The translations under genes were made by a program, and so were the position numbers. The notes beneath the pieces were generated by a model. It had not been told where the DNA came from and did no database searches. It saw only the letters and a list, made by a program, of their open reading frames with translations. Positions 1 through 7,093 of a stretch of 21,057 nucleotides of DNA are shown piece after piece. Source of the DNA: a virus; the IMG/VR virus record IMGVR_UViG_3300049491_000058, positions 1-21,057 of that record; one strand, written 5' to 3'. Each line of letters begins with the position of its first letter. The stretch's first letter is position 1.

Positions 1-32
1 GCGCAGGGTACTGCATCGTCTATTCGTGGTGA
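1..32 (+). CDS. 3' end of an upstream gene (partial, frame uncertain)
   Basis: Only the last few codons of an upstream gene can lie here. Two frames fit the compact layout. One reads AGYCIVYSW and stops with TGA at 30-32; the other stops with TGA at 35-37, flush against the next ATG. I prefer the first because its residues look more like the end of a beta-rich virion protein, but the stretch is too short to decide. No function can be assigned. Confidence 0.25.
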   Translation, partial: AGYCIVYSW

Positions 33-37
33 CGTGA

Positions 38-1828
38 ATGGCATACACGCTATGGAGCGGGGGGCAGGCGACAGGCGTCGGGGCCGCGTTCACGAGCGGG
101 ACGCTGACCATTGCGGCCGGCGACTTTATCGCCCTGTGCTATGCCGCGGGAGATAACAGCAACGAGGATACTTGGTCTATCACGCTGAGCGGCGGCGCGA
201 CAGCGATCAGTTGGACGAAGCGGGCCGAGAGCAACACGGCAGGAACCTGCAAATGTGTACTTTGGACGGGGATCGCTGGAGCGACGCCGCCGACGACCAT
301 TACAGTCACTGCGACCGCGCCATCGGGGGCGTTGGACCACTCAAAATGGATGGCTGTAATAGCGCATACAGGCGCTCATGCGACAACCCCTATCCCGGCC
401 GGAAACATATTCCTTACAAACGGCGTAGATTTGACGGATTGCTCACAAGCAATCACGCCGACCAGTGTAGGGTCATGGTTATGGATGTTCGTTGCAGATT
501 GGGTTCCAACGAACAGTTTCGTAGCGATTGCAAATTGCACACTAGGGACTGTTTATAACGAGGCCGGGCAGCAAACAGATTGCACCATTCGCCCGACAAC
601 TCAACCTCGCACAGATACATCATCGTTCACGCTTGGGGAGACTGACACAGGCGGAACAGTAACGTGGATTGCGTTTGAGATTCAGGCTGAAACGGCGTTC
701 ACACTAGATCAGAGCGCATTCAGATTCAGGGCCGACGATGGCAGCGAAACGACTGCTACTTGGCTTACGACTCAAAACACCATTCCGACTACGGATTACT
801 CAACGCCCCCAGAGCCTGCCATGAAATGGACGCCTGGCCACTACATGCAGGTTACGGATTGGTGGGCACGGACCCCTGCGAACAGGTTCACGTATTACGA
901 CGCATCGGAATTTGCATCTAGCGCTAACTTCGCAGGCGCATCGATGATGTTCACTTGGTCCATGCTCGAAAGCAATACGACCAGAGGTGACTATACAGAC
1001 GGCATTGCGCTGGTTACTGCGGAGATCGCAAAACTGCAATCGCTTGCTGTCCCCAAGAAACTGATTATCAGCATCTGGGATCAATATCCTGGCGACGGGG
1101 CTGTGAACTGGCCTGACAGCGACGACTATTTTCCGCACTATCTAAAGGATGCTGGCGTGCTCGTGAGCATGAGCGACCGGATCACTTGGAAGAAATGGGA
1201 CGCGACAACCATGGGATGGTTTATCGACATGATAAACGCCTATGGTGCTGTATTCGATGGGAATGCTGCTGTAGAGATGATTCGGCCTTGTCAAGAATCA
1301 TCCCTTCCAAGCTCAACGCCTGGCGGGTTTTCATATTCTGGCTATGTCACCCAAATGGAGAGGCTTGTCGATGCGCTGAAAGTAGCATGGCCATCTACCA
1401 ATGTCTGGTTTCCAATGAACTGGGGGCCGGGGCCGTTGCAGAGCGACGTGAGCGATTTCTGCGCTTACTGCGCTGCGAGTGCCGTTGCTATTGGTGGTCC
1501 TGATGTCGCGCCTGGATGGGGCATCTGGGCTGATGATGTGATAGACGGGACATACGGATCGCATGACTATCGCGGTGAGGTTCCAATTGTCTATTCTGTG
1601 GAAACATCGGAGCTTGGCGAAGATACAGTCGGCGTTGCAGGAGGATACACAATTCAAGAGGTCTATGACTTCATAGATGGTGATATGCACTGTACACACA
1701 TGCTCTGGGATCACAACACCTATGTTGGCGACAGCACGAATCAGCAATGGTACGGCGCTGATGGGATTGTGAACATTACGGCAGCTAATCCGTTGAACCA
1801 TACGACTTACCCGACAGCATACCCGTGA
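38..1828 (+). CDS. virion protein with glycoside-hydrolase-like (TIM-barrel) domain
   Basis: A 596-residue protein. Residues 1-225 are rich in Gly, Thr and Ala with alternating hydrophobics, as in a beta-sandwich adhesin. Residues about 226-255 hold FRFRADDGSETTATW, the opening motif of a beta domain frequent in phage and secreted proteins. Residues about 265-596 look like a TIM-barrel glycoside hydrolase, with WTPGHYMQ, KKLIISIWDQYPGDG, MIRPCQESS and VYSVETSELG at spacings expected for successive strands. By analogy with clan GH-A enzymes, E413 or E420 could be the acid/base and E522 or E525 the nucleophile; this assignment is inferred. GGTGA at 28-32 is a fair ribosome binding site for this start. 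The likely role is binding or cutting a host surface polysaccharide. I do not recognise the exact GH family. It could also be a non-enzymatic lectin-like barrel. Confidence 0.7.
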   Translation: MAYTLWSGGQATGVGAAFTSGTLTIAAGDFIALCYAAGDNSNEDTWSITLSGGATAISWTKRAESNTAGTCKCVLWTGIAGATPPTTITVTATAPSGALDHSKWMAVIAHTGAHATTPIPAGNIFLTNGVDLTDCSQAITPTSVGSWLWMFVADWVPTNSFVAIANCTLGTVYNEAGQQTDCTIRPTTQPRTDTSSFTLGETDTGGTVTWIAFEIQAETAFTLDQSAFRFRADDGSETTATWLTTQNTIPTTDYSTPPEPAMKWTPGHYMQVTDWWARTPANRFTYYDASEFASSANFAGASMMFTWSMLESNTTRGDYTDGIALVTAEIAKLQSLAVPKKLIISIWDQYPGDGAVNWPDSDDYFPHYLKDAGVLVSMSDRITWKKWDATTMGWFIDMINAYGAVFDGNAAVEMIRPCQESSLPSSTPGGFSYSGYVTQMERLVDALKVAWPSTNVWFPMNWGPGPLQSDVSDFCAYCAASAVAIGGPDVAPGWGIWADDVIDGTYGSHDYRGEVPIVYSVETSELGEDTVGVAGGYTIQEVYDFIDGDMHCTHMLWDHNTYVGDSTNQQWYGADGIVNITAANPLNHTTYPTAYP

Positions 1829-1835
1829 CAGGACA

Positions 1836-2441
1836 ATGAGTAGCGTCATCCCGGTCAATGCAGCATTCAGGCTGCGATTTTTGCTAAATGCGGTTGGCGA
1901 TCCATCGGCCGCGTCGTATCAGCTTGAGCACAAGATCAATGCTGGATCATGGACGGCAGTAGGGACTACGGGCGGCGTCCCGCTTCGTATCTATCCATCA
2001 TCGAACATCGCCGCTGGTGCTGCAACCTCTACAACCTCTCAACTTACTGGCGGTAGCGGATCATTTACGGCCGGGCGTATCAGTGACGACACAGACGCGC
2101 TGCCTAGCATCAACATAGGATCCGGGGGCAATACCGAACTCGAATGGTGCCTTTACCTAAACACAAATTACCTTAGCGATTCTGACAGGGTAAGTTTCAG
2201 AATTTCGTCAGCAGGGACTCCGCTTGACACATACGGACAAACGCCAACATGGCAATATCTACCTGACAGGGCATCTAGAATTGGGGCATTCGATGCTCTC
2301 GTGCGCAGTCAATCGTGGTTTGACAATTCCGCATCTGTTGAGGGATGGTTCGATGATGATCTAATCACGACTGCTTCGGCGCCTGTGGGTTCCTTTGCGG
2401 CAGTCTGGTATCAAATGATGATCGGCAGGCACAATGTTTAA
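1836..2441 (+). CDS. fibre-type beta-domain protein, probable second half of a split domain
   Basis: A 201-residue protein starting 7 nt after the previous stop, probably translationally coupled because only a poorly spaced AGGA precedes the ATG. Residues 4-40 (VIPVNAAFRLRFLLNAVGDP, then YQLEHKINAGSWTAVG) and later TAGRISDDTDALPSINI and TELEWCL match the body of a beta domain widespread in phage tail and secreted proteins. In other proteins, as I recall, that body directly follows an FRFRxDDGSE-TATW opening. Here the opening sits at residues 226-255 of the preceding gene. The C-terminal 50 residues are acidic and Trp/Phe-rich (SWFDNSASVEGWFDDD). Likely a virion adhesin component. Whether it folds alone or pairs with the preceding product is unknown. 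Confidence 0.6.
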   Translation: MSSVIPVNAAFRLRFLLNAVGDPSAASYQLEHKINAGSWTAVGTTGGVPLRIYPSSNIAAGAATSTTSQLTGGSGSFTAGRISDDTDALPSINIGSGGNTELEWCLYLNTNYLSDSDRVSFRISSAGTPLDTYGQTPTWQYLPDRASRIGAFDALVRSQSWFDNSASVEGWFDDDLITTASAPVGSFAAVWYQMMIGRHNV

Positions 2442-3762
2442 GAACGTAGCAACCAAGATCGCGCTATTTGCGTTCACGCCTGCCGATGGATTGCCGAAAA
2501 CAGGCGATGCCGCGCAACTGACGGCCTATGTCAGCAAAGACTACGGCGCCGTGACTGTGCTTGCCGACACGACAGCGACTGAAATGGACGCTACAAATGC
2601 GCCTGGCTGGTATCTGTTCGATGTGGCGCAGACTGAATCAAATGCCGATGCGTTGTTGTTCACTGCCAAGTCCTCTACGTCAGGCGTCAAGATCGTAGGT
2701 CAATACGTATTTACTACGCCTAATCGGTTTACGACCCTTGTTATCGACGCAGCAGGGCTTGCGGATGCGAATGCTGTCAAGGTAGGACCGACAGGAGCAG
2801 GAACAGCCCAGACTGCCCGTGACATCGGGGCGAGTGTGCTATTGAGCAATGGCACTGGCGCGGGGCAGATTTCGCTCAGTTCAGGGGCCGTGCTTTTGCA
2901 GGCGACACAGACTGGCGTGACCATTCCTACCGTCACAACCGTGACTAACCAGTTGACAGCGGCTCAAGTTGCTACCGGGGTATGGCAGGATGCTACGGCA
3001 GGAGACTTCACCACAGCCTCTAGCATCGGTAAGGCGCTGTATATCGCCAACGTGGCTCCAGGCGCCAGCGGTGGGCACTTGATCTCAGGCAGCAATGCAG
3101 GGACGACAACCCTCGGGGCGCTCACTGTCACTGGCGCATTGACTGCGAACATTACCGGCAACCTGTCAGGGAGCGTAGGGTCTGTGAGTGGATCGGTTGG
3201 CTCTGTAACCGGGCTCACGGCTAGCAACCTGGACGCTACTATTTCTAGCCGGATGGCAACATATACGCAGCCAACAGGGTTCCTTGCCGCCACATTCCCG
3301 GCGACTGTGGCAAGCACGACGAATATCACGGCTGGAACTATCACGACTGTCACGAACTTGACGAACGCGCCTACTGCCGGCGACCTGACAGCGGTTATGA
3401 AGGCCAGCGTTACGACGGCTGCAACAGCTGCGACGCCGACCATTTCAACGCTGGGTGCGAATGCGATAACCGCCGCGTCAATTGCTGCTGATGCCGGAGT
3501 AGAAATTGCGGGCGCCGTATGGGACGAAGCACTAGCCGGCCATGCCGGGGTAGGCAGCGCCGGGGCAGCGTTGACCGCCGCAGGTTCGGCCGGAGATCCT
3601 TGGACTACTGTATTGCCTGGCGCTTATGGGGCAGGAACTGCGGGGGCAAAGATCGGTTCTCTTACATTCACGGTAGCGAACCAGATAGATGCAAACATGC
3701 AGAGCATCAATGATGTAACCATCACTGGCACTGGCGTTTCCCCAACTAAATTCGGGGTGTAG
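2434..3762 (+). CDS. phage tail-fibre-like protein, Thr/Ala/Gly-rich
   Basis: A 442-residue protein whose ATG lies inside the last codons of the previous gene (8-nt overlap). Residues 1-100 (KIALFAFTPADGLPKTGDAA, TAYVSKDYGAVTVLADT, TEMDATNAPGWYLFDVAQTE, SNADALLFTAKSSTSGV) form an N-terminal domain seen in many phage and virome structural genes. The middle is low complexity, with short repeats such as GSVGSVSGSVGSV. WDEALAGHAG and PWTTVLPGAYGAGTAG near residues 360-410 are a fibre repeat typical of this family. The role is probably a fibre, or a spacer connecting virion parts. No catalytic residues are visible. The assignment rests on remembered family resemblance. Confidence 0.6.
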   Translation: MFKNVATKIALFAFTPADGLPKTGDAAQLTAYVSKDYGAVTVLADTTATEMDATNAPGWYLFDVAQTESNADALLFTAKSSTSGVKIVGQYVFTTPNRFTTLVIDAAGLADANAVKVGPTGAGTAQTARDIGASVLLSNGTGAGQISLSSGAVLLQATQTGVTIPTVTTVTNQLTAAQVATGVWQDATAGDFTTASSIGKALYIANVAPGASGGHLISGSNAGTTTLGALTVTGALTANITGNLSGSVGSVSGSVGSVTGLTASNLDATISSRMATYTQPTGFLAATFPATVASTTNITAGTITTVTNLTNAPTAGDLTAVMKASVTTAATAATPTISTLGANAITAASIAADAGVEIAGAVWDEALAGHAGVGSAGAALTAAGSAGDPWTTVLPGAYGAGTAGAKIGSLTFTVANQIDANMQSINDVTITGTGVSPTKFGV

Positions 3763-3764
3763 CC

Positions 3765-4253
3765 GTGGCTGGCAATTCAATCTGGAATGACATCTGGGAG
3801 GATATCTGGTCTGACATATGGGCCGACGAGTCTGCGGTTGTCGTCACCCCTGGATTCAGGCCAGTCCTCCTAGTCAAATTCAGGGAAGAAAGCGAAGATG
3901 AGAAGAGGCTACGAAGGATAGAACAGGGAATCATCTTCGTTGAGAAGATTGTCGAGCCCGTTCCTGAAATACGTAAGTCAGTCAAAAAGAAGATCGACAG
4001 GCTAAACGATGAAATAGCCTACGCAAGGCGCTCCGACGCTGCAGCGAAGTACATCGAAGACCTGAACAAGAAGATCACTCGACTAGAAAAACAGATCGCC
4101 GCGAAGGCGAAAAGCCTTATTGATAAACAAGCCGACCAGGCGCAAGAGGAATCGGAAATTACCGCTATAGTCGCAGATATTGCAAATATCGTAGATATAG
4201 CCTACATTGCACAAAGGTTCATGCGATGGACCATCAACCACTTCTCGGGGTAG
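3765..4253 (+). CDS. hypothetical coiled-coil protein with N-terminal IWxD repeats
   Basis: A 162-residue protein that begins with GTG two nucleotides after the preceding stop. Residues 6-21 are four tandem IWxD units. Residues about 48-135 are strongly charged and predicted to be helical coiled coil (RKSVKKKIDRLNDEIAYARR, NKKITRLEKQIAAKAKSLID). A hydrophobic helix with repeated Ile-Val-Ala-Asp (residues about 140-155) ends the protein. Short Trp-rich N-terminal repeats like this occur in proteins next to the preceding fibre family in other phages, as far as I recall, but no function is known to me. Its place between fibre genes and the scaffold suggests a structural or assembly role. Confidence 0.6.
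   Translation: MAGNSIWNDIWEDIWSDIWADESAVVVTPGFRPVLLVKFREESEDEKRLRRIEQGIIFVEKIVEPVPEIRKSVKKKIDRLNDEIAYARRSDAAAKYIEDLNKKITRLEKQIAAKAKSLIDKQADQAQEESEITAIVADIANIVDIAYIAQRFMRWTINHFSG
3780..3827 (+). repeat. four in-frame 12-nt repeats encoding IWxD
   Basis: Four consecutive 12-nt units, each ATnTGGnnnGAn, encode IWND, IWED, IWSD and IWAD. The first, second and fourth codons are nearly fixed and the third varies, so the unit is kept at the protein level. Confidence 0.85.
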
Positions 4254-4263
4254 CCGGCTGACC

Positions 4264-5022
4264 ATGACTGAAACTGTCGAAACCGTCGTTCCTGAACAGA
4301 CGTTAACTGTTCCCGAAACTATCACGCAAGACGCCCCGGAGGTCGTGACACCGGAAGTCGAAGCCAGGCAGGAGCCCGAAGCAGAATCCACGAAAGAGGA
4401 TGATGCAGAGAAATCACGGCGCTCCATGCAGCGGAGAATCGACAAGCGGACCGCAGATTTATACCGCGAGCGAGCCGAAAAGGAACAGCTCGCGGCGCGT
4501 CTGTCGGCACTGGAAGCCCGCGTAAGCGGCGAGCCTGAGCAACAGGCAGGGAATATCGATCCGATGGCGCTCGCACGCGAGATTGCCGCTGTAGATCGCA
4601 TTACCGAGAAGTCGAATGCAATTGCCAAGGATGGCGAAAAGCGATTTGCCGGAGAATTCCGCGAAGCACTGGCAACAGTGCAAGAGGAAGCCGGTGCGCT
4701 TTTCCATTCAAACGGCAAAGCAACGGCAATCGGTGAAGTGATTCTTGATTCCGATGATCCCGCTGCACTGTTGCACCATCTGGGTAAGAACCCAGACCTG
4801 GCCGCCGATCTTCAAGGACTTTCCGCAGCGCAACTTGGCCGACGCATCGGGCGCATTGAAGCGCAGATGGCAAGCAAGCCGCCGCAGACAAAACCGGTCA
4901 GTAAAGCTCCTGACCCAGTTAAACCCTTGGGATCTAACCGATCAGTCGGAAACATTGCGGACATGGACATGGATGCCTATGTGCAAGCCCGCAAGGCTCA
5001 GGGGGCGCGCTGGGCCAGATGA
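4264..5022 (+). CDS. scaffolding (head assembly) protein
   Basis: A 252-residue acidic, Glu/Pro/Val-rich protein immediately before the coat gene, where P22-like phages keep the scaffold (P22 gp8 is about 300 residues). The N-terminal 45 residues look disordered and acidic. Residues about 45-90 are charged helix or coiled coil (KSRRSMQRRIDKRTADLYRE). More helices follow, then a flexible Lys/Pro linker and a short helical basic C-terminus ending DMDAYVQARKAQGARWAR, like the coat-binding tail of such scaffolds. I chose ATG 4264 rather than 4207, because 4207 lies inside the preceding gene and its extra residues do not fit the acidic N-terminus. The product would direct procapsid assembly and then leave the shell. 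The call rests on composition, position and the C-terminal pattern. Confidence 0.8.
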   Translation: MTETVETVVPEQTLTVPETITQDAPEVVTPEVEARQEPEAESTKEDDAEKSRRSMQRRIDKRTADLYRERAEKEQLAARLSALEARVSGEPEQQAGNIDPMALAREIAAVDRITEKSNAIAKDGEKRFAGEFREALATVQEEAGALFHSNGKATAIGEVILDSDDPAALLHHLGKNPDLAADLQGLSAAQLGRRIGRIEAQMASKPPQTKPVSKAPDPVKPLGSNRSVGNIADMDMDAYVQARKAQGARWAR

Positions 5023-5030
5023 CTTGCTGA

Positions 5031-5054
5031 CCGAAACTCATCAACAAGTTTCGG
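5031..5054 (+). promoter_or_regulatory. hairpin covering part of the coat gene ribosome binding site
   Basis: CCGAAACT (5031-5038) and AGTTTCGG (5047-5054) form a perfect 8-bp stem with an 8-nt loop. The coat ribosome binding site GGAG (5053-5056) begins in the last two bases of the stem, 9 nt before the ATG. There is no T tract, so it is not an intrinsic terminator. It may modulate coat translation, or be an RNA processing or stability element; the function is inferred. Confidence 0.55.
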
Positions 5055-5065
5055 AGTAATTCATC

Positions 5066-6286
5066 ATGGCAAACACTCTTGCTACCTGCACAATCCTCGC
5101 TAAAGAGGGTCTTGCAGTTCTCGAAAACATGCTTTCCTTCTCTGCCGGCGTCAACCGCGACTGGCAAGAGGAATTCACCGGAAACCAGGCACGCGGTTAC
5201 TCGCCTGGAACCTCTATCAACATCAAGAAGCCGCCGCGTTACACCTACCGCGCGGGCCGTGTTTCTGTCCCGCAGAGCACTGTTGAAACGACTGTCCCGC
5301 TGACCCTCAATCAGGGCGGTACGGATATGTCGTTCCTGTCTATCGAGCGAACCCTTAGCCTGCAAAGCATGGAGCAAAAACTCCAAGCTGCGATGGCGAC
5401 GGTAGCTAACGAGATCGACAGGCAAGGGCTACAAGCTGCGTACTATGCGACCTTCAACGCGACCAACATCGCGTCCGGCGCTGGTGGCGCAACCCCTGCC
5501 ACCACGATTGCAGCGACTCAAATCTTCACGGATGCGAACCGCAAACTCGACGAAATGGCCGCGCCGCGCGATAAGCAGCGGAACATGGTCATGGGGCCGG
5601 CGTTGAATGCGGCGGCTGTTTCTGGCCTGTCTGGTCTGTTCAATGCACAGTCGAACATCAGCAAGCAATATGGGTCGGGACTGGTGGTTGATTCACTCGG
5701 CATGAATGTGGCGATGGATCAGAACTGCCCTGTTCATACGAACGGTGCGGCTACGGTCACGAACGCTGCGATGACGGGTCAATCTGGGGCTGCCATCACG
5801 GTAACGGCAATTGCAGGCGGCACGCTTGCCCGTGGCACGGTTGTTTCGTTCCCGAATGTGTTTGCTGTCAATCCGCAGTCGCGCGTCTCAACGGGCGTTT
5901 TGATGCAGTTTGTCGTGACGGCTGATGTCGCATTGGGGGCAACCTCGATTCCGATCTCTCCGGCGATGGTCACGAGTGGCGCATTCCAGAACTGCACCGC
6001 TTCGACCACGAGCGCTAACTACGTCATTTATGGCGTGGCTTCGACGGCGTATAACCAGAACTTCGCATTCCACAAGGATGCGTTTACGCTGGCTTGTCCG
6101 CCGCTGTGGGCTCCTCCGTCAGGTAAGGGCGTTATCGACGCGTCTTCGGCATCGTATAAGGGACTGAACCTTCGGGTGATCCAGTTCTATGATGGTGTTA
6201 ACGACAACTCGATTTTCCGCTTCGACGTTTTGTTTGGGTGGGCAGCGACCTATCCCGAACTGTCGAACCGCGTCTATCTGGCCTGA
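5066..6286 (+). CDS. major capsid (coat) protein, P22 gp5-like family
   Basis: A 406-residue protein, close to P22 coat (430), beginning MANTLATCTILAKEGLAVLE. Early segments INIKKPPRYTYRAG and TVPLTLNQGGTDMSF resemble the N-arm and E-loop of P22-type coats. MEQKLQAAMATVANEIDRQG matches the spine helix and RNMVMGPALNAAA the P-domain strand seen in this group. Residues about 236-320 (AAITVTAIAGGTLARGTVVS through AMVTSGAFQNC) correspond to the inserted beta-rich I-domain of P22 coat. The C-terminal DVLFGWAATYPELSNRVYLA ends like other members (gene product returning to a strand with W/Y-G and P-E). The GGAG ribosome binding site 9 nt upstream supports this start. It forms the icosahedral shell and is expected to be the most abundant product. 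Confidence 0.9.
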   Translation: MANTLATCTILAKEGLAVLENMLSFSAGVNRDWQEEFTGNQARGYSPGTSINIKKPPRYTYRAGRVSVPQSTVETTVPLTLNQGGTDMSFLSIERTLSLQSMEQKLQAAMATVANEIDRQGLQAAYYATFNATNIASGAGGATPATTIAATQIFTDANRKLDEMAAPRDKQRNMVMGPALNAAAVSGLSGLFNAQSNISKQYGSGLVVDSLGMNVAMDQNCPVHTNGAATVTNAAMTGQSGAAITVTAIAGGTLARGTVVSFPNVFAVNPQSRVSTGVLMQFVVTADVALGATSIPISPAMVTSGAFQNCTASTTSANYVIYGVASTAYNQNFAFHKDAFTLACPPLWAPPSGKGVIDASSASYKGLNLRVIQFYDGVNDNSIFRFDVLFGWAATYPELSNRVYLA

Positions 6287-6291
6287 TAGGT

Positions 6292-6312
6292 TGGCCCTCC
6301 GGGGCCATTCCT
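6292..6312 (+). terminator. weak terminator-like hairpin after the coat gene
   Basis: TGGCCC (6292-6297) pairs with GGGCCA (6302-6307) around a TCCG loop, followed by TTCCTT. The stem is short but GC-rich and the T tract is broken, so at best it would terminate partially, leaving less message for the next genes than for the coat. Confidence 0.4.
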
Positions 6313-6334
6313 TAACCATCACGGAGAAAATACC

Positions 6335-7027
6335 ATGTCTGTCACTCTCTATCGCCCCTATGGGGCATTCGCAACCGGCGCGACGGTCACGTTCGATGCC
6401 TCTACCGAGGCGGCTCTCGTCGCGCAGGGTCTTGCTGCCTACACGGCGACTGGCGCAGTCAATCCTGCACTGTCTCCGCCACCCGTAAGTGGCCCTATCA
6501 CGGCCGGAACCTACGGGCCTGCCGTGGTCACGAACATCCCTATCGGGAATGTCGCGTTGACCGGGCTGGAAACTAACGGCGTTGCTCAAACCGCATTCAA
6601 TACGAACGTCACGGAAATCTTTGTTCCTCACTGGAACACTTGGACCGGGGCTGCGTATCTGAACGGTACCGGTGTTGGCACTGACTCGGCTACGCTGTTC
6701 CTGTTCAATTCCAGCGGTTATCTTGTGCAGAGCACGAGCACGACCACCGGCACGTTGAACGCGGCGGGTGCGTCGGTCTGGGAAAAAGTCCCGTTCCTTG
6801 CGAACGTAACGCTGTCTCCTGGCCGGTATTTCATCGGCCTGGCATTGAGCGGGACCACGGTTACGCCACGTCACGTTGTGGTGGCGATGGGCGCAGAGCC
6901 CCGTTGTTCGTCGATTGCAACGATTACCTCGCTGACTGTCGCGTATCAAACGCTGGCCGCTGCGCCTATCACGGTGCCGACAACCTACACCACGGGCAAG
7001 GCTCCGATTGTGCAGCTGTATTCGTGA
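6335..7027 (+). CDS. putative head decoration or fibre protein with shared N-terminal module
   Basis: A 230-residue protein with a good GGAG ribosome binding site 8 nt upstream. Residues 1-37 are a module shared with the products starting at 7800 and 10020: 23 of 37 positions are identical to the 7800 protein, including TEAALVAQG and AAY. A Pro-rich linker near residues 45-58 leads to a beta-rich domain (residues about 60-230) with SATLFLFNSSGYLVQSTST and LSPGRYFIGLALSG, consistent with a beta-sandwich. Its place between coat and a strong terminator suggests a highly expressed capsid-surface protein. It has no catalytic motif. It could instead be a short fibre. The function is inferred from position and module sharing. 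Confidence 0.55.
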   Translation: MSVTLYRPYGAFATGATVTFDASTEAALVAQGLAAYTATGAVNPALSPPPVSGPITAGTYGPAVVTNIPIGNVALTGLETNGVAQTAFNTNVTEIFVPHWNTWTGAAYLNGTGVGTDSATLFLFNSSGYLVQSTSTTTGTLNAAGASVWEKVPFLANVTLSPGRYFIGLALSGTTVTPRHVVVAMGAEPRCSSIATITSLTVAYQTLAAAPITVPTTYTTGKAPIVQLYS

Positions 7028-7052
7028 TTCTCCTGAGTCTAGTTGACTCTTA

Positions 7053-7082
7053 CCCCGGCCGCTTCGGTGGTCGGGGCTTTTC
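7053..7082 (+). terminator. strong intrinsic terminator with UUCG tetraloop
   Basis: A 10-bp stem (7053-7062 with 7067-7076, including two G-U pairs) closes a C(UUCG)G tetraloop and is followed by CTTTTC. This is an exceptionally stable hairpin with a short U run and should end or strongly reduce transcription after the coat and decoration genes. Confidence 0.85.
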
Positions 7083-7093
7083 AGAGGTGACGA

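Noticed and set aside
172-558. Second plus-strand frame inside the first gene
   Set aside because: It lies entirely within the 596-residue frame, with no ribosome binding site and a composition typical of an out-of-frame reading.
4175-4195. AT-rich inverted repeat (GATATT / AATATC) near the end of the coiled-coil gene
   Set aside because: Weak 6-bp AT stem with a 3-nt loop inside coding sequence; explained by Ile/Asp/Ala codons.
4207-4263. Upstream start for the scaffold gene
   Set aside because: It overlaps the preceding gene, and the added 19 residues do not resemble the acidic scaffold N-terminus; ATG 4264 fits better.
4083-4718. Minus-strand open frame of 211 codons
   Set aside because: Ser/Ala-rich shadow of the scaffold and the gene before it; no ribosome binding site or family resemblance.
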